The notes beneath the pieces are model-generated. The model searched no databases, was not told the origin of the DNA, and was given only the letters and a program-made list of their open reading frames with translations. From Pantoea sp. BAV 3049 (lineage in GTDB: Bacteria > Pseudomonadota > Gammaproteobacteria > Enterobacterales > Enterobacteriaceae), in NCBI RefSeq assembly GCF_009765445.1, contig NZ_WHOY01000031.1, positions 2,996,415 through 3,060,414 on the forward strand: a stretch of 64,000 nucleotides of DNA, written 5' to 3'. Both the position numbers and the translations under genes were made by a program. Shown here piece after piece: positions 22,771 through 32,223 of this stretch. Each line of letters opens with the position of its first letter. Within the stretch, counting starts at the first letter, position 1.

Positions 22771-23762
22771 CACCTTCGTCCTCCGCGCAGAAGCAGCAAC
22801 AGAAAAAAGGGAGCGCCAGTAAAGGAAGTGAGGATCCCAAGTGGCAGCTCAATCGCGCCCAGGGTACGGGCCAGAGTGTCGGTCAGCAGCAAAAACAATC
22901 CTCCGCAAAAGAGCGACAAGGGAAGCAAACGCAGGTAGTTGGCTCCCACCAGCAAACGGCAGATATGCGGCACCACCAGCCCAACCCAGCCAATCACTCC
23001 GGCGACCGCTACCGCGCTGGCCGTTACCAGTGTGGCGCAGACAATAAAGAGAACGCGGATCCGGGTGACATTCACACCAAGTGCCTGTGCCTCCTCATCT
23101 GGCAGGCTGAGCAAATTGACCCGCCAGCGCAGGAGCAGCAACGGCATCAGCCCGGCGATAATCCCGGCCCCGGCGGTCATCAGGTCGCCGCGAGTTATGG
23201 CTGATAAACTGCCCAACAGCCAGAAGGTAATGGTCGGCAATTGTGTGTAAGGATCGGAGATAACTTTAATCAGCGAGATTGCCGCACCGCACAATGCCCC
23301 AAGGGCAATACCCACCAGCACCAGCGACAAAACAGCGTCGTGCCGGCGTGCCATGCGGGCAATCCCCGTCGCAAGAGTGACCACGACCAGGCCACCGACA
23401 AAAGCGAACGCCTGAATGGCGATCACCGGCATTTCCAGCAAAATCGCCAGCGAGGCTCCCAGGCCAGCTCCTGCGGAAACGCCCAGAATATCCGGCGACA
23501 CCAGCGGATTGCGGAAGATCCCCTGATAAGCGGCTCCGGCTGCGGAAAGCCCGGCACCAATGAGCAACGCGGCCGCAATACGCGGCAGTCGGATCTGCCA
23601 GAAGACGATCCCCGGTTCAGGTGCCTGGCTGATTTCTCCCGGATGAAAGATCAGGCCGATCATCTGCGCAACGGTCAGAGGGAACGCACCAACGCCAACT
23701 GAAACGACTACGCAGGTCAGCGCTATCCCGGCGGCAATCAGCCACTGCATCCAGCTTTTCAT
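22770..23762 (-). CDS. ABC transporter permease, FecCD/BtuC/MolB type
   Basis: The 330-residue integral membrane protein has FecCD-family motifs GLSAAGAAYQGIFRNPLVSPDILGVSAGAGLGA and WVGLVVPHICRLLVGANYLRLLPLS and about ten membrane spans. It forms the homodimeric channel of a type II importer. The start at MKSWMQWLIAAG overlaps the binding-protein stop by four bases (ATGA); upstream in-frame codons lie inside that gene. H. influenzae MolB, a molybdate permease, belongs to the same family. Confidence 0.94.
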   Translation of the reverse strand: MKSWMQWLIAAGIALTCVVVSVGVGAFPLTVAQMIGLIFHPGEISQAPEPGIVFWQIRLPRIAAALLIGAGLSAAGAAYQGIFRNPLVSPDILGVSAGAGLGASLAILLEMPVIAIQAFAFVGGLVVVTLATGIARMARRHDAVLSLVLVGIALGALCGAAISLIKVISDPYTQLPTITFWLLGSLSAITRGDLMTAGAGIIAGLMPLLLLRWRVNLLSLPDEEAQALGVNVTRIRVLFIVCATLVTASAVAVAGVIGWVGLVVPHICRLLVGANYLRLLPLSLFCGGLFLLLTDTLARTLGAIELPLGILTSFTGAPFFLLLLLRGGRR

Positions 23763-24790
23763 GAAGGACTCAGCAGATGCTGCCACTGGCTCACATCAGG
23801 CTCCGCGTGATAAAACAATTTAAAAAACAGCGCCCGATCCCGCTCCAGTCTCTGTTTAACCTGCGGATCAAAATGCGCCTGCAGAGTACGCAGCCCCATC
23901 AACCGGTTGACGCCAGGAGGCGCATCCAGCCAGCCGAAAGGATGCCGGGGAAACAGCAGGACCTGCCGATCCTGCACCGCTTTCACACCCTGCCAGACGA
24001 CATCGGTGGTAATATGTTGCCATGCGCTCTGGCTCTGGGTGATCACCAGAGAAGGCTGCCAGTCAAGGATCTGCTCCATTGAAACCTGTGCCAGCCGCGA
24101 CTGTCCGACCTGTTTTGCCACATTTTCCAGCCCCAGCAGTTCTGCAGCAGCCGTGTGCAAAGATCCTTCCAGCCCTGTTTCCTGCCCCCTTACCCCCCTG
24201 GCTGAATAAAACGTCCGGGTTGAAGACTGCCGGGCGGCAAAAACCGTCGCCTCGCTGAGAAATTTTTCAGCCAGCCGGGCCTGTTGTTCAGCCCGGTCGC
24301 TTACCCCAAGAAGCCCCCCAACCTGCCGCAATTGGCGGGGCGTGGACGCTAACCCGCCATCAACCAGCACCCACGGAATACCGGTTCGGGCGCTGATTCT
24401 CTCTGCCAGCGAACGATAAGTTGCATCCGCCGTACCACAGTCAACGATGACATCAGGCTGAAGCGCCATCACCCGCTCCAGTGAGAGCGTACTTGCCCGA
24501 CCAGCCAGACGGCTAATTTTCGGCAGGCGGCGGATCTTCTCCGGCAGAAATTCATTGCCCGGCTGAGCGAGTTCAAAAAAGGATAAACCCAGCAGTTTTT
24601 CAGGAACCAGCGCCAGCAGCAACGGGTCGCCGGGCGCACCAGCGCTCAGAACGGTACGAATTCGGGAAGGTGAGGGAAGTTTGCCATAAATAAACAGGCC
24701 TGGTGCAGTCGCCAGGACCGGAAAAGGCAGTATTGAGAGAAGGCCACTGGCGGCAACAAAGCCAGCCAGACGGCGTCGGGTGATATCCAT
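23759..24790 (-). CDS. Periplasmic substrate-binding protein, MolA/FepB-like
   Basis: This 343-residue class III binding protein is the first gene of the operon. Its N-terminus, MDITRRRLAGFVAASG followed by a hydrophobic stretch to LATAPG, resembles a twin-arginine signal. The body shows LSLERVMALQPDVIVDCG and, toward the end, HPFGWLDAPPGVNRLMGL, common in metal-chelate binding proteins. MolA of H. influenzae, which binds molybdate and tungstate, has this fold. The ligand is inferred from the ModE box 19 bp upstream. The alternative is a ferric siderophore. Confidence 0.88.
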   Translation of the reverse strand: MDITRRRLAGFVAASGLLSILPFPVLATAPGLFIYGKLPSPSRIRTVLSAGAPGDPLLLALVPEKLLGLSFFELAQPGNEFLPEKIRRLPKISRLAGRASTLSLERVMALQPDVIVDCGTADATYRSLAERISARTGIPWVLVDGGLASTPRQLRQVGGLLGVSDRAEQQARLAEKFLSEATVFAARQSSTRTFYSARGVRGQETGLEGSLHTAAAELLGLENVAKQVGQSRLAQVSMEQILDWQPSLVITQSQSAWQHITTDVVWQGVKAVQDRQVLLFPRHPFGWLDAPPGVNRLMGLRTLQAHFDPQVKQRLERDRALFFKLFYHAEPDVSQWQHLLSPS

Positions 24791-24808
24791 ATCAACTCCC
24801 TGTTTTCA

Positions 24809-24836
24809 GTCGCTATATAGCGGGTTATATAATGAT
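24809..24836 (-). promoter_or_regulatory. ModE (molybdate repressor) operator
   Basis: GTCGCTATATA (24809-24819), GCGGGT, TATATAATGAT (24826-24836). The published ModE consensus is ATCGnTATATA-N6-TATATAACGAT, so only two defined positions differ and the spacing is exact. It lies 19-46 nt before the binding-protein start. On the minus strand TTGACA (24853-24858) with an 18 bp spacer to CATTAT (24829-24834) gives a promoter whose -10 lies inside the box. That is the repressor arrangement known at E. coli modA. Molybdate-loaded ModE is therefore expected to shut the operon. Confidence 0.85.
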
Positions 24837-24840
24837 AATG

Positions 24841-25524
24841 CTCCCGGGATATTGTCAACACTGAAATGATAACCAGCCTGAACAGTGTGATTCCGCTCGG
24901 ATTAACTGCCCAAATTTGGAGGTGCACCACCCAATTTACAGGCATATTTCTGGCACCATTTGGAAAAACACCCACTCATGCAGGAACAAAACGGGCGGCG
25001 CTGACCCCACTGCCGACAGAAGGAAGTGAAGTGAAAAAATTGCACCTAACAATGCCGCAACAAAAAGGCTTTTTTTGACGCTCAAAAAAGGGGGGTTGCG
25101 GTCGGGAAACACACGATTTTTAACAATTGCCTGCGGGGATAATTTGGCCATTCTCCGTTATTTCCTAAAAGGTTTATCCCGCAACATTCCCTCCGTGTAG
25201 AATATTAAAAACCGGTGCGTTATTATTATTGTATAATTCACATCGCCCAAATGATGCAAATATGTTAAATATTTGAGTACCAAATTCGCTGGTTATAGCA
25301 GCCACGATTTTTGAAGGGGTTATTCGATAGGTTTTTGTTATATTGCCTCCAAACCCTTGCCTCCATTCATATTTTGTCACCTCCAGCAACATCTGTGACA
25401 GCCTTTGCAAAAGGTGTCAACATGGCGCTGACACAAGCTGTTGCTGGTTTACAGTAATGAAACGTTCCCGTAAAATGCCGCCACACTTAAACGACAATAG
25501 AGCCCTTGTCATTGAGGTCGTTAA
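24841..25524. other. Long gap upstream of cyoA
   Basis: This 684 bp stretch between the divergent ModE-linked operon and cyoA holds no credible gene. Next to the operon is its promoter -35 (24853-24858). Toward cyoA the DNA is AT-rich and has two inverted pairs: GTCAC (25376-25380) with GTGAC (25395-25399), and GTGTCA (25414-25419) with TGACAC (25429-25434). These could be operators for the cyo promoter. A minus-strand open frame of 78 codons near 25174-25410 has no recognisable features. Confidence 0.5.
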
Positions 25525-26451
25525 ATGAGACTCAGGAAATACAATAAAAGTTTGGGGATTTTGTCATTAATTGCAGGCACTTTATTGTTAAGTGGCTGTG
25601 ATAGTGCATTGTTGAATCCCAAAGGACAGATTGCATTGGAGCAACGTTCGCTGATACTGACAGCCTTTGGCTTGATGATGATCGTCGTTATTCCGGCAGT
25701 CTTAATGGCTGTGGTGTTCGCCTGGAAATATCGGGCATCCAATACCAATGCCAAATACAGCCCTAACTGGTCACACTCAAATAAAGTGGAAGCCGTGGTG
25801 TGGACTGTTCCCATCTTGATTATTATCTTCCTTGGTGTACTGACGTGGAAATCGACCCACGCGCTGGAACCAAGCAAGCCTCTGGCCTCTGATGTGAAGC
25901 CAGTTGAGATCGACGTGGTGGCACTGGACTGGAAATGGCTGTTTATCTACCCGGAACAGGGTATTGCGACAGTGAACCAGATCGCGTTCCCGGCTAACAC
26001 GCCAGTGAACTTCAAAATCACTTCCAACTCCGTGATGAACTCCTTCTTCATTCCTACCCTCGGTAGCCAGATTTACGCTATGGCGGGCATGCAGACCAAA
26101 CTGCATCTGATTGCGAATGAACCCGGCACGTTTGACGGTATCTCCGCTAACTTCAGTGGTCGTGGCTTCTCAGGTATGAAGTTCAAAGCGATCGCCACTC
26201 CTGACCAGGCATCATTCGATCAGTGGGTTGCAAAGGCGAAAGAATCATCCAATACGCTGATGACCATGGATGACTTCGAGAAACTGGCCGCGCCTAGCGA
26301 AAACCATCCTGTTGAGTTCTTCTCTACTGCTAATCCTGGACTGTTCAAGCAGGTTATTGACAAGTTCATGATGAACCACGGGAAAATGGACATGTCCGGA
26401 CACGAAGGCATGGACATGAGCGACGCCCCTAAAGCTGGAGCCGAGGAATAA
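25525..26451 (+). CDS. cyoA: CyoA, cytochrome bo3 ubiquinol oxidase subunit II
   Basis: The 308-residue subunit begins with a lipoprotein signal (lipobox LLSGC, Cys about 26), two membrane spans and a periplasmic cupredoxin-like domain that lacks the CuA ligands, as in quinol oxidases. Sequence blocks [28 protein letters not shown] and [20 protein letters not shown] are those of E. coli CyoA. GAGG lies about 8 nt before the ATG. It is the first gene of cyoABCDE; the C-terminus is rich in Met, His and Asp. Confidence 0.97.
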   Translation: MRLRKYNKSLGILSLIAGTLLLSGCDSALLNPKGQIALEQRSLILTAFGLMMIVVIPAVLMAVVFAWKYRASNTNAKYSPNWSHSNKVEAVVWTVPILIIIFLGVLTWKSTHALEPSKPLASDVKPVEIDVVALDWKWLFIYPEQGIATVNQIAFPANTPVNFKITSNSVMNSFFIPTLGSQIYAMAGMQTKLHLIANEPGTFDGISANFSGRGFSGMKFKAIATPDQASFDQWVAKAKESSNTLMTMDDFEKLAAPSENHPVEFFSTANPGLFKQVIDKFMMNHGKMDMSGHEGMDMSDAPKAGAEE

Positions 26452-26455
26452 TACG

Positions 26456-28447
26456 ATGTTGGGAAAATTAACCCTTGATGCAGTACCGTATCACGAGCCG
26501 ATTATCGTGGTTACGGTTGCCGCCATCATTCTTGGTGGTCTGGCGGTTGCTGGAGCAATCACTTACTTCGGTAAGTGGCAATACCTGTGGTCAGAATGGC
26601 TGACGTCTGTTGACCACAAAAAACTCGGTATCATGTATATCATCATGGCCTTCGTCATGCTGCTGCGCGGCTTTGCCGATGCGGTCATGATGCGTAGCCA
26701 GCAAGTGCTGGCTTCTGCCGGCGAGGCCGGGTTCCTGCCTCCCCATCACTACGACCAGATCTTCACCGCTCACGGCGTGATCATGATCTTCTTCGTAGCG
26801 ATGCCGTTTGTTGTCGGTCTGATGAACATCGCTGTTCCTCTGCAGATCGGTGCACGCGACGTAGCCTTCCCGTTCCTGAACAACCTGAGCTTCTGGTTCA
26901 CGGCTGTGGGTGTGGTGCTGGTTAACCTGTCACTGGGGGTGGGCGAGTTCGCTCAGACCGGCTGGCTGGCATACCCACCACTTTCCGGTGCGGAATACAG
27001 TCCAGGGGTCGGTGTTGACTACTGGATATGGAGTCTGCAGCTGTCGGGGATCGGGACGACATTAACGGGTATTAACTTCTTCGTTACTATCCTGAAAATG
27101 CGTGCTCCTGGCATGACCATGTTCAAAATGCCGGTGTTCACCTGGGCTTCGCTGTGTACTAACGTACTGATTATCGCGGCCTTCCCGGTGCTGACCGTGA
27201 CGCTTGCACTGCTGACCCTTGACCGTTATCTGGGCTTCCATTTCTTCACCAATGAAATGGGCGGCAACATGATGATGTACGTCAACCTGATCTGGGTTTG
27301 GGGCCATCCGGAAGTTTACATTCTGGTTCTGCCAGTCTTCGGTGTGTTCTCCGAAGTGGTGGCAACCTTCTCCAAAAAACGCCTGTTTGGTTACACCTCA
27401 CTGGTCTGGGCAACGATTGTTATCACCATCCTGTCCTTTATCGTGTGGCTGCACCACTTCTTCACCATGGGTGCAGGAGCGAACGTTAACGCCTTCTTCG
27501 GTATTATGACGATGATTATCGCCATCCCGACCGGTGTTAAGATCTTTAACTGGCTGTTCACCATGTACCAGGGCCGCATTCAGATGCACTCTGCCATGCT
27601 GTGGACCGTGGGCTTCCTGGTCACCTTCTCCGTAGGTGGTATGACCGGTGTTCTGCTGGCGGTGCCAGGTGCGGACTTCGTTCTGCACAACAGTCTGTTC
27701 CTGATTGCTCACTTCCATAACGTGATTATCGGTGGTGTGGTGTTCGGTTGCTTCGCTGGTGTGACTTACTGGTTCCCGAAAGCGTTCGGCTTCTGCCTGA
27801 ACGAGAAATGGGGTATCCGCGCCTTCTGGTTCTGGATCATCGGCTTCTTCGTTGCCTTTATGCCGCTGTACGCGCTGGGCTTCATGGGGATGACCCGTCG
27901 TCTGAGTCAGAATATCGATCCTCAGTTCCACCCACTGCTGGTTGTTGCAGCGGGCGGCGCAGCACTGATTGCCTGTGGCGTTATCTGCCAGATCACTCAG
28001 TTCTGGGTCTCCGTACGTGACCGTGAGCAGCTGCGTGATCTGACTGGTGATCCATGGGGCGGCCGTACTCTGGAGTGGGCAACCTCTTCACCACCACCGT
28101 TCTACAACTTTGCTGAAGTGCCTGTTATCCACGAGCGCGATGCGTTCTGGGAAATGAAGGAAAAAGGCGAAGCGTACAAACAGCCTGCTCACTACGCTGA
28201 GATCCACATGCCGAAAAACAGCGGTGCTGGTGTGGTGATCGGTGCATTCAGCCTGGTGTTCGGTTTCGCAGCTATCTGGCACATCTGGTGGCTGGTGGGT
28301 CTGTCGTTCCTCGGCATGATCCTGACCTGGGTCATCAAGAGCTTCGACGAAGACGTTGATTACTACGTTCCCGTTGCCGAGATCGAAAAAATCGAGAATC
28401 AGCACTTTGACGAAATTAGCAAAGCAGGACTGAAAAATGTCAACTGA
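26456..28447 (+). CDS. cyoB: CyoB, cytochrome bo3 ubiquinol oxidase subunit I
   Basis: The 663-residue catalytic subunit oxidises ubiquinol, reduces oxygen to water and pumps protons. It carries the haem-copper oxidase signatures [12 protein letters not shown] (CuB His and cross-linked Tyr), the His pair in VWLHHFF (CuB) and [14 protein letters not shown] (haem ligands). The start is four bases after cyoA and the 3' end overlaps cyoC by 11 bp. Confidence 0.98.
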   Translation: MLGKLTLDAVPYHEPIIVVTVAAIILGGLAVAGAITYFGKWQYLWSEWLTSVDHKKLGIMYIIMAFVMLLRGFADAVMMRSQQVLASAGEAGFLPPHHYDQIFTAHGVIMIFFVAMPFVVGLMNIAVPLQIGARDVAFPFLNNLSFWFTAVGVVLVNLSLGVGEFAQTGWLAYPPLSGAEYSPGVGVDYWIWSLQLSGIGTTLTGINFFVTILKMRAPGMTMFKMPVFTWASLCTNVLIIAAFPVLTVTLALLTLDRYLGFHFFTNEMGGNMMMYVNLIWVWGHPEVYILVLPVFGVFSEVVATFSKKRLFGYTSLVWATIVITILSFIVWLHHFFTMGAGANVNAFFGIMTMIIAIPTGVKIFNWLFTMYQGRIQMHSAMLWTVGFLVTFSVGGMTGVLLAVPGADFVLHNSLFLIAHFHNVIIGGVVFGCFAGVTYWFPKAFGFCLNEKWGIRAFWFWIIGFFVAFMPLYALGFMGMTRRLSQNIDPQFHPLLVVAAGGAALIACGVICQITQFWVSVRDREQLRDLTGDPWGGRTLEWATSSPPPFYNFAEVPVIHERDAFWEMKEKGEAYKQPAHYAEIHMPKNSGAGVVIGAFSLVFGFAAIWHIWWLVGLSFLGMILTWVIKSFDEDVDYYVPVAEIEKIENQHFDEISKAGLKNVN

Positions 28448-29051
28448 AACTCTGACTAAACACCACGACGCCCATGCGGAGCATGGGCATCACGATGCAG
28501 GAGCCAATAAGGTCTTTGGCTTCTGGATCTACCTGATGAGCGACTGCATCATCTTCGCCACCCTGTTTGCTACTTTCGGTGTGATGGTTAACAACACCGC
28601 TGGCGGCCCGGCTGGTAAAGATATTTTTGAACTGCCGTTCGTACTGGGTGAAACCGCCCTGCTGCTGCTGAGCTCCATTACCTATGGTTTTGCCGTGATC
28701 AGCATGAACAAAGGCAGCAAAGGCTCCGTTATCGGCTGGCTGGCGCTGACTTTCCTGTTCGGTCTGGGCTTTATCGGGATGGAAATCTATGAATTCCATC
28801 ATCTGATCATGGAAGGTTTTGGTCCGCAGCGCAGTGGCTTCCTCTCCGCGTTCTTTACGCTGGTAGGGACGCACGGTTTGCACGTGACTTCAGGTCTGAT
28901 TTGGATGGCGGTACTGATGTACCAAATCTCCAAACGTGGTCTGTCTGAAACTAACCGCACCCGTGTGATGTGCCTGAGCCTGTTCTGGCACTTCCTGGAC
29001 GTGGTGTGGATCTGTGTATTCACCATTGTTTACCTGATGGGAGCCATGTAA
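28437..29051 (+). CDS. cyoC: CyoC, cytochrome bo3 oxidase subunit III
   Basis: This 204-residue subunit has a His-rich N-terminus ([14 protein letters not shown]) and five expected membrane spans ([21 protein letters not shown] and later). It stabilises the oxidase core. It overlaps cyoB by 11 bp and cyoD by one base (TAATG), showing translational coupling. Confidence 0.97.
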   Translation: MSTETLTKHHDAHAEHGHHDAGANKVFGFWIYLMSDCIIFATLFATFGVMVNNTAGGPAGKDIFELPFVLGETALLLLSSITYGFAVISMNKGSKGSVIGWLALTFLFGLGFIGMEIYEFHHLIMEGFGPQRSGFLSAFFTLVGTHGLHVTSGLIWMAVLMYQISKRGLSETNRTRVMCLSLFWHFLDVVWICVFTIVYLMGAM

Positions 29052-29380
29052 TGAGTCATTCTGTTAACGAACATGGTGCGTCACACGGTAGCGTGAAGTC
29101 TTATATGATCGGCTTTATCCTGTCGATCATTCTGACCGCGATCCCGTTCTGGATGGTCATGGACGGCGGCGCTTCTAAAGCGACCATCCTCGGTGTGGTT
29201 CTGGTTTGTGCGATTGTCCAGGTGCTGGTGCACCTGGTGTACTTCCTGCACCTGAACACCTCTTCTGAAGAAAGATGGAACCTTGTGGCAATTGTTTTTG
29301 CCGCAATAATCATCTTGATAGTTGTTGTTGGCTCGCTATGGATCATGTGGAACCTCAACTACAACATGATGGCCAACTAA
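29051..29380 (+). CDS. cyoD: CyoD, cytochrome bo3 oxidase subunit IV
   Basis: This 109-residue subunit has three membrane spans ([57 protein letters not shown]) and the C-terminus [10 protein letters not shown]. It assists assembly of the CuB site in the oxidase. The start ATG shares its A with the cyoC stop codon. Confidence 0.97.
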   Translation: MSHSVNEHGASHGSVKSYMIGFILSIILTAIPFWMVMDGGASKATILGVVLVCAIVQVLVHLVYFLHLNTSSEERWNLVAIVFAAIIILIVVVGSLWIMWNLNYNMMAN

Positions 29381-29394
29381 CCGAGCTACCAGTG

Positions 29395-30282
29395 ATGATT
29401 AAGCAATACCTGCAAGTAACGAAACCAGGAATTATTTTCGGAAATCTGATTTCTGTGATCGGGGGTTTTCTGCTGGCCTCGAAAGGCCACATTGACTATG
29501 CCCTGTTTTTCTCCACCTTAGTCGGCGTCTCGCTGGTGGTCGCATCGGGTTGTGTTTATAACAACTTTATCGATCGTGACATCGACGTGAAAATGGAGAG
29601 GACCAGAAATCGGGTGCTGGTTAAAGGCCTCATTTCTCCGACAGTCTCTCTGGTTTATGCAACCGTTCTGGGTATTGCTGGATTCGCGTTGCTGTATTTC
29701 GGAGCTAACCCGCTGGCCATGTGGCTGGCGGTGATGGGCTTTGTGGTTTATGTCGGCATTTATAGCCTGTACATGAAGCGCAAGTCTGTCTACGGCACGC
29801 TGATTGGCAGCCTCTCCGGTGCTGCGCCGCCGGTGATTGGCTACTGCGCCGTGACCAACCAGTTTGATGCTGGTGCGTTAATCCTGCTGGCTATCTTTAG
29901 CCTGTGGCAGATGCCGCATTCCTATGCGATTGCCATCTTCCGCTTTAAAGATTACCAGGCTGCGAATATCCCGGTTCTGCCGGTGGTAAAAGGTATCTCC
30001 GTGGCGAAAAATCATATCACGCTGTATATCCTCGCGTTTATGATTGCCACCCTGATGCTGACGCTGGTGGGTTACGCAGGCTACAAGTATCTGGTGGTGG
30101 CTGCAGCGGTCAGCGTGTGGTGGCTGGGGATGGCGCTTTCAGGGTACAAAACGCAGAATGACCGCGTCTGGGCCCGTAAGCTGTTCGTCTTCTCTATCGT
30201 CGCCATTACTGCCCTGAGCGTAATGATGTCGGTCGATTTTATGGCTCCGGCCTCAAAAGACCTGCTGACTTACGTCTGGTAA
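29395..30282 (+). CDS. cyoE: CyoE, protohaem IX farnesyltransferase (haem O synthase)
   Basis: This 295-residue UbiA-family membrane prenyltransferase makes haem O for CyoB from haem B and farnesyl diphosphate. The prenyl-binding motif [20 protein letters not shown] carries the Asp-rich metal site. The start [17 protein letters not shown] matches E. coli; a GTG one codon before is possible. Gap to cyoD is 14 bp. IspA, encoded in this window, supplies the farnesyl donor. Confidence 0.97.
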   Translation: MIKQYLQVTKPGIIFGNLISVIGGFLLASKGHIDYALFFSTLVGVSLVVASGCVYNNFIDRDIDVKMERTRNRVLVKGLISPTVSLVYATVLGIAGFALLYFGANPLAMWLAVMGFVVYVGIYSLYMKRKSVYGTLIGSLSGAAPPVIGYCAVTNQFDAGALILLAIFSLWQMPHSYAIAIFRFKDYQAANIPVLPVVKGISVAKNHITLYILAFMIATLMLTLVGYAGYKYLVVAAAVSVWWLGMALSGYKTQNDRVWARKLFVFSIVAITALSVMMSVDFMAPASKDLLTYVW

Positions 30283-30297
30283 GACAGACCTCATCAT

Positions 30298-30330
30298 AAA
30301 GGGCGCGATTATCGCGCCCTTTCTTTTTGT
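30298..30330 (+). terminator. Terminator of the cyo operon
   Basis: AAAGGGCGCGAT (30298-30309) pairs with ATCGCGCCCTTT (30311-30322), followed by CTTTTTG. It lies 15 bp past the cyoE stop. Confidence 0.88.
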
Positions 30331-30409
30331 TACGACTGTTTAATAAGAAGTATTTTACCCACCCTGCCCTGCCCCTTAAAATACCTGCACCTGATAAATT
30401 GAGGTTGTA

Positions 30410-31774
30410 ATGAACGATAATAAAATGACTCCGGTCGAGCTGCGTGCGACATGGGGTTTAGGGACGGTCTTTTCCCTGCGTATGCTGGGAATGTTTATGG
30501 TGCTGCCCGTCCTGACTACTTATGGCATGGCATTACAGGGAGCAAGTGAAGCATTAATAGGACTCGCCATCGGCATCTACGGTTTAGCGCAGGCCGTATT
30601 CCAAATCCCCTTCGGCTTATTGTCTGACCGCATTGGTCGCAAGCCGTTAATCGTCGGCGGGTTACTGATTTTTGTTCTTGGTAGCGTGATTGCTGCCTGC
30701 ACCACGTCCATCTGGGGAGTGATCCTCGGCCGTGCGTTGCAAGGCTCCGGTGCGATTGCAGCAGCAGTGATGGCTCTGCTGTCAGATCTGACCCGGGAAC
30801 AGAACCGCACCAAAGCCATGGCCTTTATCGGCATCAGCTTTGGTATCACCTTTGCCATTGCTATGGTGCTCGGCCCGATCATTACGCATGCGTTGGGTCT
30901 GCACGCGCTGTTCTGGATGATTGCTGTCCTCGCGGCCAGCGGTATCGTAATCACTCTGCTGGTGGTGCCAAACGCCTCCAGTCACGTGCTGAACCGTGAA
31001 TCGGGCATGGTGAAAGGTAGCATCCGTAAGGTGCTGGCAAACAGCCGTCTGGTGAAGCTGAATTTCGGCATCATGTGCCTGCATATTATGCTGATGTCGA
31101 GCTTTGTGGCGCTGCCGGGCGAATTTGAAAACGCCGGTTTCCCGGCTGAACAGCACTGGAAAATCTACCTGGTCACCATGCTGATTGCCTTCTGCGGAGT
31201 GATCCCGTTTATCATTTATGCGGAAGTGAAGCGCAAGATGAAGCGGGTGTTTGTCTGCTGCGTGGCACTGATGCTGATTGCGGAAGTGGTGCTGTGGGGC
31301 GCAGGCAACCACTTCTGGACGCTGGTGGTTGGCGTGCAGCTGTTCTTTATTGGCTTCAATCTGATGGAAGCGATCCTGCCTTCGCTGGTGAGTAAAGAGT
31401 CGCCTCCTGGCTATAAAGGCACAGCGATGGGCCTCTACTCCACCAGCCAGTTTATTGGTGTGGCCATCGGCGGCAGCCTGGGTGGTTGGGTATTCGGTCA
31501 TTTCGACGCACAGACCGTGTTTCTGGTCGGCTCGATTATCGCCGTAGTCTGGCTGCTGGTCAGCTGCACCATGCAGGAACCCCCTTACGTCAGCAGCCTG
31601 CGTATTCTGCTGAAGGACGATAATCTGGATAAAGATGCGCTGGAAAAACGACTGAAAGCCCAGCCAGGCGTCGCTTCCGTCTTTATTGTGCCGGAAGAGA
31701 AAAGTGCCTACGTGAAGATCGACAGCAAGGTGACCAACCGGCCTGAACTGGAAGCGCTGGTCGCCAGCTGCTGA
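30410..31774 (+). CDS. yajR: YajR, MFS transporter with C-terminal cytoplasmic YAM domain
   Basis: The 454-residue protein has 12 expected membrane spans with the MFS motif A GLLSDRIGRKPLIVGG between spans 2 and 3. It ends in a soluble ferredoxin-like YAM domain (about 390-454, LRILLKDDNLDKDALEKRLKAQPGVASVFI). E. coli YajR is a proton-driven drug-transporter fold with an unknown substrate. The position after cyoE is as in E. coli. Confidence 0.94.
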   Translation: MNDNKMTPVELRATWGLGTVFSLRMLGMFMVLPVLTTYGMALQGASEALIGLAIGIYGLAQAVFQIPFGLLSDRIGRKPLIVGGLLIFVLGSVIAACTTSIWGVILGRALQGSGAIAAAVMALLSDLTREQNRTKAMAFIGISFGITFAIAMVLGPIITHALGLHALFWMIAVLAASGIVITLLVVPNASSHVLNRESGMVKGSIRKVLANSRLVKLNFGIMCLHIMLMSSFVALPGEFENAGFPAEQHWKIYLVTMLIAFCGVIPFIIYAEVKRKMKRVFVCCVALMLIAEVVLWGAGNHFWTLVVGVQLFFIGFNLMEAILPSLVSKESPPGYKGTAMGLYSTSQFIGVAIGGSLGGWVFGHFDAQTVFLVGSIIAVVWLLVSCTMQEPPYVSSLRILLKDDNLDKDALEKRLKAQPGVASVFIVPEEKSAYVKIDSKVTNRPELEALVASC

Positions 31775-31954
31775 GTAAACCTCTGGGAAACAACTTCCTG
31801 GCTCAAAGTGCAGGTAACATCGCGTCCGTGCGCGGAAGTCAGAGATTTGAGCGATTCTGCCGCCCTGGCTGTCGGTTACACCGTGGTTGCACGTTGTAGG
31901 CAGGCCAAAGTGTTGTTCTGTCGTTAAGGGCTAATTTCCTCCCAATTCACAGTA

Positions 31955-32057
31955 GGGGAACACAGGTCGGGAATAAAGCATCCCGCACCATGGACGGTGC
32001 GGGTCGAGCGGCCAGGGATGGCGATTTTTGCGTCTTTATGAGCGGCCTGTGTTCCCT
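31955..32057. repeat. Small inverted-repeat element with internal hairpin
   Basis: The ends GGGGAACACAGGTCG (31955-31969) and CGGCCTGTGTTCCC (32043-32056) are inverted copies with one mismatch. Inside lies a perfect hairpin CCCGCACC (31982-31989) / GGTGCGGG (31996-32003). The roughly 100 bp unit has no coding capacity and resembles the short palindromic intergenic repeats of enterobacteria such as ERIC-like or MITE units. Copy number elsewhere cannot be seen here. Confidence 0.65.
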
Positions 32058-32159
32058 GTAAAGCACTGTTTTGATGTTTACTGTTCACTGTTTGATGCCC
32101 CCCATCGCTCCCATACCCTTCCCCGTTTTTGACCTGAATCATCCCCACGTCAGTTAACT

Positions 32160-32188
32160 TTGCTAAATGATAATGATTATCTTTTAAT
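32160..32188 (+). promoter_or_regulatory. chuW promoter with Fur box
   Basis: GATAAT-G-ATTATC (32169-32181) is a perfect 6-1-6 Fur palindrome, extended on the left by AAT. It sits in the 17 bp spacer between TTGCTA (32160-32165) and TTTAAT (32183-32188). Iron-loaded Fur should block this promoter, so the chuWXY genes are expected to be iron-repressed. Confidence 0.85.
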
Positions 32189-32223
32189 AAGTCTCATTCT
32201 TCCCTGCCCCATGGATGAGGTTT

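Larger units (their letters stand above)
31775..32223. other. Gap between yajR and chuW: inverted-repeat element plus Fur-controlled promoter
   Basis: The 449 bp contain no gene. The middle is an inverted-repeat element (31955-32057, listed separately), and the end carries the chuW promoter and Fur box. The first 170 bp show nothing recognisable. Confidence 0.6.

Noticed and set aside
18456..24790. Cluster read as a plain ferric-siderophore system
   Set aside because: Protein families alone allow it, but a ModE box in the promoter and modD in the operon point to molybdenum. Kept as the alternative.
24825..24840. Fur box before the binding-protein gene
   Set aside because: Only two tandem ATAATG-like hexamers are present and no opposing half-site; the ModE match at the same place is far better.
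25174..25410. 78-codon minus-strand open frame upstream of cyoA
   Set aside because: No ribosome site or recognisable features, and it lies in a probable regulatory leader.
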